From positions 1 through 28,190 of the forward strand of contig MPUH01000962.1 of the NCBI GenBank assembly GCA_001970955.1: a DNA stretch of 28,190 nucleotides, given 5' to 3'. This document shows positions 19,415-28,190 of the stretch, piece after piece. The translations under genes and the position numbers were made by a program. Numbering within the stretch: position 1 is the first letter of the stretch; each line of letters opens with the position of its first letter. The notes below the pieces were generated by a model. The model was not told where the DNA came from. It searched no databases and saw only the letters and a list, made by a program, of their open reading frames with translations. Source of the stretch: Stentor coeruleus. Taxonomy: Eukaryota; Ciliophora; Heterotrichea; Heterotrichida; Stentoridae.

Positions 19415-19912
19415 TTGCTAAATTTTAAAAAATAATTTCTCGATATTTTTATGATTGCGGAAAGAAAACTTTATATGAATGCTGAGTTTTTGAATTTACA
19501 GGGAGTCATTTAGAAATTTACTTTTTGAAATCAAGGAGAATCCTTTTTAGAAATATATTATTGACTTAATAATTATGTTTGAAATCTATCGCAGCCCATC
19601 AAAATTCAAAAATCAAATTCTCAAAAACAAAAATTCAAAAATTTATGGTTATGCTAATTAAATTTTTATGGGTAGTGAGTATAATATTAAGGCCTCATAT
19701 TAATAAGCTTATAACAAAAATTAAACTTTAACAAGTGGATTAACCTATTATGTTTTGCTGTCCTAAAATTCTAATAATGTTTGCTGTATTTTTCAATGTT
19801 AATTTTATGTTTGTAAGTTATTTTAATGTAAAACTCAAAACAAAAATAATAGTTAAACACTATGTTTAGTATAATCAAACTACATCATTATACTAAGTTT
19901 ATATAATCTAAT
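19415..19912. other. Spacer between the carbonic anhydrase homologue and the MGC gene
   Basis: AT-rich. Contains a short run of imperfect AAAATTCAAAAA-type repeats at about 19605-19650. Short frames exist but none is convincing. It must include the promoter of the gene starting at 19913. Confidence 0.5.
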
Positions 19913-20653
19913 ATGGGTTGCGCTGCTCCAGTACCAATGAAGGTGACAATAAGCACAAGTTTAATCAGAAGTTCAGTAAAAGCTTTGGATAATTTATACA
20001 ACCTAGTAGAAGAGGTTGTTCTAGGACTAAATAAAATAAACGCTGGACTAAGTGTCGCTGTAGATAAATTCGAGACGATTTGTGGACTTCATGAGCCTAA
20101 GCGTAGTCTTTGTGTTGGAGCAATTTCGATGCTGTCATTTATTTCTGCAGAACTGAATGGCAATTTTTTGTCAGTTAACTTTCATTTACTAGACAACACT
20201 CCAGGATTTAGTATGGATTATTCAAAATTATCCCCTACAATGTCAAATTGTTACATGCTTTGGGTGTCAATGAATAAAGAAATTGAAACATCCATTCAAG
20301 ATTTTTCTTATATCATGCCAAGATATCATCATTGTGTCTCAGTTTATACAGAAATAAAAAAATCATTCAAAGTAAGCGACGAGTATGCTAAAGCAGCAGA
20401 AGTAGATATGGCTAACTATGAAATGCTTAAGGAGTCTGTAGAATTTTTTGGCTTTGTTCTCTTTAAGATACGAAAACTTACTCAGGAGCTTTATGATTCA
20501 CATCTAATTCTCAAGAAAAACTCTGTCATTGCAGAAATCCTTCGCATAGGTGAACATATAAACAAAAGAAAACTAAGTTCGCCATCAGAAGTTACTGAAA
20601 AACTTGGAAGCTATATTGAGCAATTCATTGCCAGGAATAAATCTACACCATAG
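19913..20653 (+). CDS. Unrecognised helical protein with MGC N-terminus
   Basis: A single-exon frame of 246 residues that I do not recognise. It begins MGCAAPVP, so Gly2 and Cys3 are possible sites for myristoylation and palmitoylation and membrane attachment. That is inference, because the residue at position 6 is Pro rather than the preferred Ser/Thr. The rest lacks a signal peptide or clear membrane segment and looks alpha-helical, with amphipathic stretches at about 16-55, 145-195 and 205-240. Cys residues are scattered and not paired into a motif. Coding character is supported by length in AT-rich DNA, average codon use like its neighbours, and a clean start after stop-rich sequence. The closest neighbour is VPS18 on the same strand, with no evidence of a functional link. 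Ends with TAG. Confidence 0.7.
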   Translation: MGCAAPVPMKVTISTSLIRSSVKALDNLYNLVEEVVLGLNKINAGLSVAVDKFETICGLHEPKRSLCVGAISMLSFISAELNGNFLSVNFHLLDNTPGFSMDYSKLSPTMSNCYMLWVSMNKEIETSIQDFSYIMPRYHHCVSVYTEIKKSFKVSDEYAKAAEVDMANYEMLKESVEFFGFVLFKIRKLTQELYDSHLILKKNSVIAEILRIGEHINKRKLSSPSEVTEKLGSYIEQFIARNKSTP

Positions 20654-20995
20654 TCTGCTAGTTATTAATTTATCACTTTAGCTTATAACTAAGGCTGTAT
20701 AAAATAGAATAAGATTTCTTGAAGTAAATGTCTTGAAAAATCCGCTTATAATGCTTATGATAATAAAGAAAATATTTAAAAACCTGATCTATAGTGAATA
20801 ATTTTATAATTAGTAATTTTGAATAATTAAATTCAATAAAGTTATTTGCTTGTAAAGTATAAATGCTTACTCAAATATTAGCATGAAAAATCAAATAAAT
20901 ATTCATAGTTTAAACAATGATTTAAAAGCTTAAATTATATAAAGATTTACTTAAAATATTTTCCAGTTGTATTAATCTAATTTGGTTGAAAAAAA
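20654..20995. other. Spacer upstream of VPS18
   Basis: A 342-bp AT-rich gap between two co-directional genes. Nothing specific was recognised; it should contain the VPS18 promoter. Confidence 0.5.
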
Positions 20996-23929
20996 ATGTC
21001 ACGAATCCAGAACTTAGAATGGCTGAATGCAGATGATGCAAAAAATATTGATGATGACTGGGTATGCTCTATATAGCACGGTGACGAGATGGGTTTCAAA
21101 ACATTTCACGATGAAGACTCTAAAGAAGACATATTTCGCTCGACAATCTTGACGAGCATTCAAGTGAAATCAGCTACAATAAAATCAGTCTCAGTATCTC
21201 GCAAGGCTATCTACATGGTGACAAGTGATAAGCAGGTACTAAGATGGCTTTTAGACGATAATGACCTACGAAAAGCTCCAAAAAAGGAATCGATGATGGA
21301 ATTAATTATTAGAGGTGGCTCATCACAACAAAGACCCGAACAAGTCTTTTGTGAGCATGCAGGTTGGCATTGCATAGTTACATTTAACACAGACATAGCT
21401 CATTATTTTCATATAACCTCAAATCAGTCATTGCTATTAAACAAATTAGCTCAAGGTCAATCAATCTACAGTGTTGGATGGAGTCGAAGTGCTGAAAGAA
21501 ATAACACAAGAGAAACTTTACTAGGAACAAGTAAAGGTATGATCTTGGAGCTAAGCATAGAGTATGATCCTCACGCTGATGTTATCAAACATAACTGCAT
21601 ACCTCTTTTTACAATCTCCCAGCCTATTTTCGGTATTGAATATATAATTTTTCAAGGACTACCTAGTAAACTCAGCGTAATTGTAGCATGCCCAAATCAT
21701 CTTTATCAATTTATAGGAGATCCGAATGAGCAGGGACGTCCAAATTTTACTGAGGTCTTCAGAAGATATAAAGATCATCCTCAGCGACTACAAAGAGCTG
21801 TCCATGAATTGTCTGGGGACATGAAAAAAAGCCAGCTTCAGCTATATTTTTCTGCTTACAGAGCTGATAGTTTTGCCTGGATGAACGGTTTAGGGCTTTT
21901 TTTCGGTAAACTTCCTCAAACAGCAAGTGAAGAAATTTATGTGGGCCAAATGAAACCAGTTCAATATCCAAAAGGTATAGACACACTCATTGGAATTGGG
22001 ATGACTCAGTATCATCTTTATTTTTTATGTCCCTCAAGCTTGTTTGTAGTATCAAAAATCAGCCAGCAAATTGTCCACTCGATTGAATTCGAAAAACGTC
22101 AGGGCTATGAAATGATAGGAATGATGTTTGATGATCAGACCCATTCATTTTATGCCTGGTCACACAAGTTTGTATACCAAATATCTATAGATAACGAAGA
22201 AAGGGATGTGTGGAGATACTATGTAGAGCAGTGTCTATTTGATGATGCTGTCAAATTTTGTGAAATCACAGGCTCGACATCTTTGCCAAAAGTTAAAGCT
22301 TTATATGGTGACTATCTGTGTTCGCATGGGAAAAAAATTGAAGCTGCAGAAGCATATGCACAAAGTGAGAAGTCATTTGAAGAAATAGCTTTGAAGTTTA
22401 TGGAAGAAAGAGATGCTTTACAGAAATTCCTTGAAACAAAATTAGCTGGATTAGGAAATGACATGAATGCACAGAAAACTCTTTTGAGTACTTGGCTTGT
22501 GGAAATATATCTTGATAATATTAACCACAATTATATGAGTAATGAAGAGCTGGCAACTGAGGCTGAGGGTAAACTACAGCAATTTTTAGAGGAACATAGA
22601 ACAGATCTTGATGAAGAGACAACTTGCGATTTACTGCAAAGTCATGGGAGGATTGATGATTGGGTGTTTTTCGCTGATCTATGCAAAAAGCATGAAATGG
22701 TCATGTTGCATCATATTAATCAGCAGGAAATACGCAAAGCTTTGGCTAAGTTAAGTCAGATTGAACCTAATGGCAAAGAAAATCTTCTTTATAAGTTTGC
22801 CCCAATATTTATGAAATATGAGCCGAGGAAATCGGTTGAAATTTTGATTGAACTGACTAAACAGAAAAGAGGCCATATTGATGCGAAAAAACTGCTACCT
22901 GCACTTATGAATGTGGATCAGACCTCGCGAGAAGAAGCTATAAAATTTGAGCATTTTCTTATCAAAGAAATTAAATTTAAAGATAGATCACTTCATAATC
23001 TTTACCTTTTTCACCTATCAGAAACAACACGTGAAAAAGAGATAATTGATTACCTAAAAACCCAAGAAAATTTCAGTGAGCTAGGTTTTGATTCAGAATA
23101 TGCTCTTTCAGTCTTCAAACAAAACGGAAAAATCGAATCGCAAATCTTTCTCTATAGCTTACTAAAGATGCATTCAGAAGCTGTAACCCTTGCTCTAGAA
23201 AACAAAAAACTCGAACTTGCTAAAATAAATGCCCAGAAGCCAGAAAAATTCGATGAAGAGTTGAGTAGAAAGCTTTGGCTCCAAATAGCAATATTTCATA
23301 TAAAAAATGGTAACGTTCGTGATGCTCTCAACGTTATGAACGAAAGCAAACTAGTCAAAATGGAAGATTTGCTACCTTACTTTGATGAACAAGATAGCAT
23401 TTCAAATTTCAAAGATGATATTTGCAGAGCACTTGATGGATATAAAGATAAAATTAGCGAACTGAACAACGAATTAAAAGAATCTAAAACCTCTGCACAA
23501 CAAGTCAAAGCAGAATTAAAAAGCATTAAAGAAAGATATATAGAAATAGAAGGTGTCCAAGCTTGTGAAGTCTGTATCAAGCCTGTAATGAAAAGGTCTT
23601 TTTATGTTTATCCATGTTCTCATGCTTATCATAGAGATTGTTTGTTAGATATGATGATGCCTATATTGAAGCAAAGAGACTATATAAAAGCAACAAGGAT
23701 TCAGAGAATACTTGATGATATTAATGAAAAAGAGGGAGTAGTTTCACAGAAAAAATCTAAAAAACCTGAAGAAAGTAAAGACTCTTTGAGCGATTTATAT
23801 ATAAAACTTGACTCTTTGTTGGCACCGCAGTGCTATTATTGTAGTCCTCAGTTTATTGAAACAATCAGAGATGATTTAATAGAAAATAACTCGGAAGAAG
23901 ATCATTGGAGTATTGATAATAGGAATTAA
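20996..23929 (+). CDS. VPS18: VPS18, HOPS/CORVET core subunit, one 15-nt intron
   Basis: Core subunit shared by the HOPS and CORVET tethering complexes, which drive endosome and lysosome fusion. Exons 20996-21061 and 21077-23929 give 972 residues, close to human VPS18 (973). The true start is the ATG at 20996 (MSRIQNLEWL), upstream of the 15-nt intron; starting at the Met at 21089 would lose 26 residues. Residues about 1-400 match the Pep3/Vps18 beta-propeller, about 400-800 the clathrin-heavy-chain-type helical repeats, about 800-850 a short coiled coil, and 852-944 a RING-H2-like finger (C852-x2-C855, YPCSHAYHRDC, ending CYYC). The loop between the two halves of the finger is long, as in other Vps18 proteins. 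In ciliates such complexes also serve phagosome and secretory granule traffic. Ends with TAA. Confidence 0.93.
21062..21076 (+). other. 15-nt intron of VPS18
   Basis: GTATGCTCTATATAG, phase 0, directly after a Trp codon. Removing it joins 22 N-terminal residues to the Vps18 propeller frame. If retained, its terminal TAG is an in-frame stop. Confidence 0.92.
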
Positions 23930-24404
23930 TAGAAATTTGTATTGGATTATATAGTTAGATATTTTTAAAGCATGAGCTAAAAATATATATTATATTTTAT
24001 GGTATCAAATTAGGGTTTATGTGGAAATTTGATGATTAAGGTTAGGTAAAAATTTAACACTAAGTTTATTATATCAATTATTAAGATAGAAAAATCAAAA
24101 TAAAAGACAATTATTAGAAATTTATCAATAAAAATATAAAACTTGCAAAATGTATTTTAGAGAGCTTAAATTTAGCCAAGCAGACGATCCAAGTATACTA
24201 AGTAACTAGTTTTATAATTTTTATTAAAAATTGTATAATTTTAAATCTATATAATTGCTTAACTATTAATAGGATGACAAAATTAGTGTTCACAGTAATA
24301 GATGTTAAAAAAAATATAGAGAGTCCATATTCTATGTATCAATAATTTTAATTAAGTCTTTAACACTTGAAAAATTATTACTCCTAATAAGGTTAAATAT
24401 AAAA
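23930..24404. other. Spacer between VPS18 and the bZIP gene
   Basis: Very AT-rich 475 bp without an intact frame or recognised repeat. It presumably holds the VPS18 transcript end and the bZIP promoter. Confidence 0.5.
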
Positions 24405-24749
24405 ATGAGTGATATTGAATTTTATGAGCTAGATTGCTTGCAAGATTACAATGGCTTAAGTGACCATGATGATATTGATATCACAAATTTTGACAAAATG
24501 AAAGGCAGCGAAGAAGATTTCCCCGCAAATACTCTAGACTATAAAAAAGCAAGAAAACGACGTCAGAATAGAGAAAGTGCTTCAAGGGCTAGGGCTAGAA
24601 AGAAAATCACAATCAACCAGGTTGTGGATGAAATAAAATTGCTTGAAGGTCTCAGCGAACAGTTAACACTAGATAATACAAAGTTGAAAGTTGAAAATGA
24701 AATGCTGAAAAAAGAACTTGAGTTTTACAAAAGTATGATCCTTGAATGA
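24405..24749 (+). CDS. Small bZIP transcription factor
   Basis: A 114-residue protein made of an acidic N-terminal half and a basic leucine zipper. The basic region is KKARKRRQNRESASRARARKK at about 47-67, with the DNA-contact signature N55-x7-R63. After the expected nine-residue spacer the zipper heptads run V73, L80, L87, L94, L101. N91 may also help set pairing. It should bind DNA as a dimer in the nucleus; partner and target genes are unknown. The acidic 1-45 stretch could be an activation region (inference). At 114 residues it is near-minimal for a bZIP. Ends with TGA, one of two genes here to do so, and is followed six codons later by TAA, so the end does not depend critically on the code. 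Confidence 0.9.
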   Translation: MSDIEFYELDCLQDYNGLSDHDDIDITNFDKMKGSEEDFPANTLDYKKARKRRQNRESASRARARKKITINQVVDEIKLLEGLSEQLTLDNTKLKVENEMLKKELEFYKSMILE

Positions 24750-25199
24750 TATATAGAAATTTCTTAAATGCTAAGAACTAGCTAAATTATTTACAAAATA
24801 ATAGATTTAATAAGTATTTAAAAGCTGTGAAACAGTGTAGAGAATTTGGGCAATTGTTATTAGCAGAGATCCTTTAATATAAAGAAAATCTATAGAAGAT
24901 ATTTAATATATATTAATCAGTATATATTTTATTTATTATAATAAGCATGGAGGTAATCCTCAGCTCTCAAACTTGTTTTAAAGACGTTAGACTAAACTTC
25001 CAGCAACTAGTTTTTCTTCACTTGTAAGAGACTAGTTTAAATTTCTTTCTTTAAGCTCCCCATGTATGTATAAGTCGCTAAAAATTTTACAGATCTGTTA
25101 AAATTTGCTTTTTGATTTAATATCTTGATAAATACTCTTTAAAATCATAAAAAATTATCAAACTTATTATACTAAATCCAAGCATTTGAAATGCCATAT
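24750..25199. other. Spacer downstream of the bZIP gene
   Basis: AT-rich. Contains a 7-bp inverted repeat AACTAGT/ACTAGTT with a 19-base loop at about 25006-25038. It is too weak to call as a functional RNA structure. No tRNA or other RNA gene was recognised. Confidence 0.45.
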
Positions 25200-25990
25200 A
25201 GACATGCTGTCCAAAAGGCCTTTTTTATTGAAGAAACATTTAGGATGGATTCAGTTTCTGTAGATTTTTAAAGACTATTTCAATCTATCCATTGTTGCGT
25301 CAAGTAGTTTTGTAGTTGCTTTTTTGGATCTTTGAGGCGAGTTTCAAATTTTATTGAGGTTATCACAGAGCCATACAGTGTAAAAATAGTTAATCCTATT
25401 TTCTAGAGGATTTGTATCACAGGTATTAGATTGTAACTGCTTTAATGGGATGATAAACACCATGTCATAATTTTTTTCTGTATGACCTGCATAATTTATA
25501 TATGGATAGAATTCAAAGACTCTTTTAAAAAATCAAATTTATCAATATATTAAAATCTGAAATCACATAAAAAACTTTAAATCCTATTTATCAAATTTCA
25601 TTAGAAGAAATGGTCTAATTTATGATAATCTTTTAATAAATAATAAATTCGCCTATGCAAGCATATTGTAAGATGAGAAATCTATGCCTTGTTAAATTCT
25701 CTAAATTTCGAGAAATTAATTATAATTTACCAAACTCTTTTGTATTCACCAAATTCTTAATTTCAGCAAGGTTCCAATTCTAAAAAATTCATTATAAAGT
25801 ATTACTTTTATGCATTAACTGGTATATCAAAAATCTTCAAAATTCATTTCATATTCTGGTAGGTGAGCTATTCTCAATAAGAAGTATAGTACTTATTTAT
25901 CTTAGCATTTATCTAATTTTTTGAAATACTAGTTTCTATTAAGATATTTTTTCCACTGAAAACATTTGAGATTTGTAATTTTTATTTATA
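25200..25990 (-). pseudogene. Possible decayed gene, minus strand
   Basis: Several minus-strand segments read like protein but in different frames and with stops. The best is stop-free from 25532 to 25347 (about 62 codons, including YDMVFIIPLKQLQ and RINYFYTVWLCDNL) and continues after a TGA with more protein-like sequence. Another, at about 25550-25760, includes HLTICLHRRIYYLLKDYHKL but carries TAA and TAG codons. No family is recognised and no 15-nt intron set links the pieces. It may be a degraded gene or chance in AT-rich DNA. Confidence 0.25.
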
Positions 25991-26143
25991 GTTAATATGA
26001 TTTCAGAAATTTTTCAAGTGAATGGCTACTGAACCTCATTGCTTTCCTCAAACTTTCTCTAAGAGTATTTAGAGTGAAAAGCATAATATTTTATATGCAA
26101 ATTGTTGAGTATATTATAATTCCAAAGTTAAAGTTCATGTATA

Positions 26144-26458
26144 ATGATATTTATTATGATACTTGGACTAGTTGCTGCTCAGCTGGACTGCCAAAAGCTT
26201 TGCTGTGAGGGAATTTGCGCAGATGGTTGCACAAGATATATTGAAGAAATAAGCTGCCCTGAGACTAGACTTGAATTACAGACAAGCTTTGGGAAAGAAT
26301 GCATGAAGCAATTTTTATTGGCAGAAACTGAAATAAGAAATTTGATCTATTATATAAAGTTCTATAGTGTTTCAGAAATATTTCAGCAGCTAAAAGTTGT
26401 TCTTAAAGTACTGCCAATGTTAAATGCCGAGTGCTATACATTTTTTGAAGGCTTTTAG
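26144..26458 (+). CDS. Small secreted cysteine-rich protein, unrecognised
   Basis: A 104-residue frame starting with a short hydrophobic segment (MIFIMILGLVAAQ) that looks like a signal peptide with cleavage near residue 13-14. The mature part has eight Cys at 16, 20, 21, 25, 29, 38, 53 and 97. The first five follow a tight C-x3-CC-x3-C-x3-C pattern, consistent with disulfides in a secreted helical protein. The C-terminal half is hydrophobic and helical, ending TFFEGF. No family is recognised. Small, signal-bearing, Cys-rich proteins occur among ciliate pheromones and surface or granule proteins, but nothing here fixes a role. Support comes from the signal peptide plus the even Cys count; the gene is short and isolated between long spacers, so a chance frame is not fully excluded. 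Ends with TAG. Confidence 0.62.
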   Translation: MIFIMILGLVAAQLDCQKLCCEGICADGCTRYIEEISCPETRLELQTSFGKECMKQFLLAETEIRNLIYYIKFYSVSEIFQQLKVVLKVLPMLNAECYTFFEGF

Positions 26459-26678
26459 TATAAATTCAATTAGTAGCTAACTAATTTATTGATAGATACA
26501 AGTTTTCTAGGTTAAAAAAATCATTCCTTTATAACAGAGATATAATCAACGCTTTGTAATCAAAAATTCATCAGAAGCTCTTTTACTTAAATATTTTCTA
26601 TACAAAATTAAACATAATCACTTTAGAAATTTATATTTTAAAATATATAAACTAAGTATTTCATAGCTGAGATTAAGA
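26459..26678. other. Short AT-rich spacer
   Basis: AT-rich sequence downstream of the small secreted protein gene. Nothing was recognised. Confidence 0.4.
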
Positions 26679-27020
26679 TTAGCAACTAATATTTAAAGGT
26701 AGCATTACCTGATTTCTAAAATAATGAGTAAAGCCACTTGGGTTTAATTCAATTGTATGCATATTTTCTATATACCTTTTCACAATGAGACTCTCATGTA
26801 TTCTTATAAGTTTTTGCATCATCTTCAAGAGGGAATGCTTTAGAATGGAAATATATTATTTATATCGGAATGAAGTTTTTCTAAGTTAAATTTTATAAAG
26901 TTATTGAATATCTCGGCATTCATAGCATTATATTCGAGCGGATTTATATATTTGAAAGTTTTGTTAGTTAAATTGTTGTTTATGATTATAAAAAAAAATT
27001 GTAAGCAAATTTATTGCCTT
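26679..27020 (-). pseudogene. Possible frameshifted gene remnant, minus strand
   Basis: Two overlapping-phase minus-strand segments look coding. The upstream one (about 27020 to 26850, about 57 codons, including FKYINPLEYNAMNAEIF) ends at a TAA. The downstream one is open from just after a TAA near 26870 to a TAA at 26679-26681, with an ATG at 26822 giving 47 residues (MMQKLIRIHESLIVKRYIEN and onward). A single frame change near 26850-26870 would join them. No 15- or 16-nt intron was found that does so cleanly. No family is recognised. It may be a pseudogene, a gene with a sequencing error, or chance. Confidence 0.3.
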
Positions 27021-27299
27021 TTTCTTCATGCATGTATAATTGCATAATTCGAGATGGATAATATTTTATAAATCATTTTATTTTAATGGTAGGATTAACT
27101 AAATATTCCACTATTCAAAATGAAGCATCTGAAAATATTTTGGCTTGTAAACTTTATAAAGGGTGAGAACTATTTTCTGATATTTTAAAATCATAAAAAC
27201 TAAACAACTCTAATATTTAAAAAATTACTTATTCAAAAATTGCTTAAAACAAGCATATCAAAAGTCAACAAATAATTTATAGTATCTAAAATTATTTCA
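27021..27299. other. Spacer before the right-edge gene
   Basis: AT-rich and under 300 bp. Includes a nine-base A run near 26990-27000 at its edge. Nothing else was recognised. Confidence 0.4.
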
Positions 27300-28190
27300 T
27301 CATATAAAATGTGAGTTTATAGTAGAGGTTTTTATCGGATAAGGTATTCCTCTAGCTTTGGACCTAATCCTATTAGCCCTTTTCAAATGTCTGCAAATCT
27401 CTTTACACTTATTCTTATCATGTCCTTCCAAAGCTCTCAAAAGTTCTAGTTTATAATTCTGCGGCATGCTATCAAGTTCATTTTCTTTCTGCATTGAATT
27501 CAAAATCCCAGCTTCGTTGCAAAGATTTTCTAAAGTCTCCAAGGTTTCTTTATTAATAGGCTCAGCATCTACAAACTCAATTGAACTATCAGATTCACTT
27601 GATTGCAATTTACTTAAGTTGCATTGAATCCCTTTAGAATTTTCTTCAGCATATCTGATTTTATCAATAAAAAAATTAGTTTGTGACCTTATAGCATCTT
27701 GCTCTTTAATCAAAGATGTTAATATAGGCCGAGACCTAATAGATGGGCTACTTACACTACTTGGCGATGATAATTCCATGCTTTCTTTTATAAGATGTGT
27801 ACTGATCCTACGTTTTGGTCGATATTTTTCTAAATTTCTTCTACTCCCAGTAAGACGTAATGGGTTTTCAATATCTAAACTTTTTTCACTTGAGACTAGT
27901 TTGTCGTTTCCCCATCGATTTTCTGAATCATTAAACTGTAAAGGTTCAATGCTGTGGATTGTACTAAGCTTTGAAGATGTTGACCCAACTTTACTTGGTT
28001 CTTTTTCAATGCTTACTCTTTCTTGTATAACAGGAAGCCCGGACTCTGAGATTGGAGCACTGAGTTTTTGGATAAAAATACTATCATGTGAAGGAATTTC
28101 TGGTATTGGAGCACCTTGGATATTTTCAGGCAAATCCGCTAATCGATTGTTTATCATGTGATTTTTTAATACCAAAGGTCTGACTAAAAT
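27300..28190 (-). CDS. C-terminal part of an unrecognised Ser-rich protein, cut by the window edge
   Basis: The minus-strand frame is open from the right window edge to a TGA at 27300-27302, about 296 codons. The codon at 28175 is TTG, so that is not a credible start. The first in-frame ATG is at 28157, but the frame continues upstream to 28190, so the gene probably begins outside the window. The visible part is hydrophilic, rich in Ser, Glu, Asn and Lys, with no membrane segment or known domain. It ends in a basic stretch (HLKRANRIRSKARG, then PYPIKTSTINSHFI). It looks like a disordered regulatory tail of a larger protein. Function is unknown. Its use of TGA as terminator supports the standard code. 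Confidence 0.72.
   Translation of the reverse strand: MLVRPLVLKNHMINNRLADLPENIQGAPIPEIPSHDSIFIQKLSAPISESGLPVIQERVSIEKEPSKVGSTSSKLSTIHSIEPLQFNDSENRWGNDKLVSSEKSLDIENPLRLTGSRRNLEKYRPKRRISTHLIKESMELSSPSSVSSPSIRSRPILTSLIKEQDAIRSQTNFFIDKIRYAEENSKGIQCNLSKLQSSESDSSIEFVDAEPINKETLETLENLCNEAGILNSMQKENELDSMPQNYKLELLRALEGHDKNKCKEICRHLKRANRIRSKARGIPYPIKTSTINSHFI

Noticed and set aside
24990-25040. Inverted repeat AACTAGT/ACTAGTT as a terminator or structured RNA
   Set aside because: Only seven pairs with a long loop in AT-rich DNA, no flanking conserved elements, and hairpin terminators are not expected in a eukaryote.
27778-28161. A 127-residue plus-strand frame opposite the right-edge gene
   Set aside because: It is antisense to a longer open frame that runs to the window edge. 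Its composition (Ser/Leu/Phe-rich) is typical of a shadow frame.
1-28190. A reassigned genetic code with TAA/TAG as Gln or TGA as Trp
   Set aside because: All intact conserved genes use CAA/CAG and TGG, contain no in-frame stops after intron removal, and end in TAA, TAG or TGA at sensible positions. Stop-bearing frames occur only in spacers.
1-28190. tRNA, rRNA, CRISPR array or prokaryotic operon features
   Set aside because: No B-box-like GGTTCAA motif with a matching cloverleaf, no rRNA core sequence and no spaced repeat array were seen. The window is eukaryotic.

Overview
The window is one end of a macronuclear chromosome from a heterotrich ciliate, most likely Stentor or a close relative. 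Four sequence signs support this. (1) It opens with three copies of the 8-mer CCCTAACA, the telomere repeat known from Stentor and Blepharisma. (2) Three conserved frames are restored only by removing introns of exactly 15 nt (GTA...TAG). (3) Long conserved genes contain no in-frame TAA, TAG or TGA, and all three are used as terminators, so the standard code is in use; this favours Stentor over Blepharisma, which reads UGA as Trp. (4) Genes are dense and single-copy, with AT-rich spacers. Species assignment is inference.

Layout. Telomere and a gene-free subtelomere (1-1604). A minus-strand von Willebrand A protein with a broken N-terminus (1605-3610, possibly to 3755). A spacer. A 1647-residue CCDC17-like coiled-coil protein with four beta-rich modules (4779-9722). 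A spacer. A minus-strand diflavin reductase, NDOR1/Tah18 type (10842-12667), head to head across 33 bp with a membrane RING-CH ubiquitin ligase (12701-13930). A minus-strand alpha/beta hydrolase (14138-15094). A decayed Merlin/IS1016-type transposase (15562-16010). A CDKL-type kinase with two 15-nt introns (16294-17796). A carbonic-anhydrase-related protein with a substituted zinc ligand (18641-19414). An unrecognised MGC-starting protein (19913-20653). VPS18 with one 15-nt intron (20996-23929). A small bZIP factor (24405-24749). A small cysteine-rich secreted protein (26144-26458). A minus-strand gene running off the right edge (27300-28190).

The genes are mostly housekeeping or cilium/trafficking functions and do not form an operon-like system. 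VPS18 serves HOPS/CORVET endolysosomal tethering, NDOR1 serves cytosolic Fe-S assembly, and CDKL kinases regulate cilium length in other organisms.

Three single-N positions (3510, 9901, 12472) each sit between two near-identical direct copies (55, 127 and 160 bp). These are unmerged contig overlaps, not biology, and they split two real genes. The most informative biological oddities are the Merlin relic in somatic DNA, the His-to-Glu zinc-ligand change in the carbonic anhydrase homologue, a 55-bp frame-breaking segment bounded by a 19-bp direct repeat in the vWA gene, the 33-bp divergent promoter, and the in-frame stop inside every 15-nt intron. Several spacers hold stop-interrupted coding-like stretches that may be decayed genes; these are flagged with low confidence.
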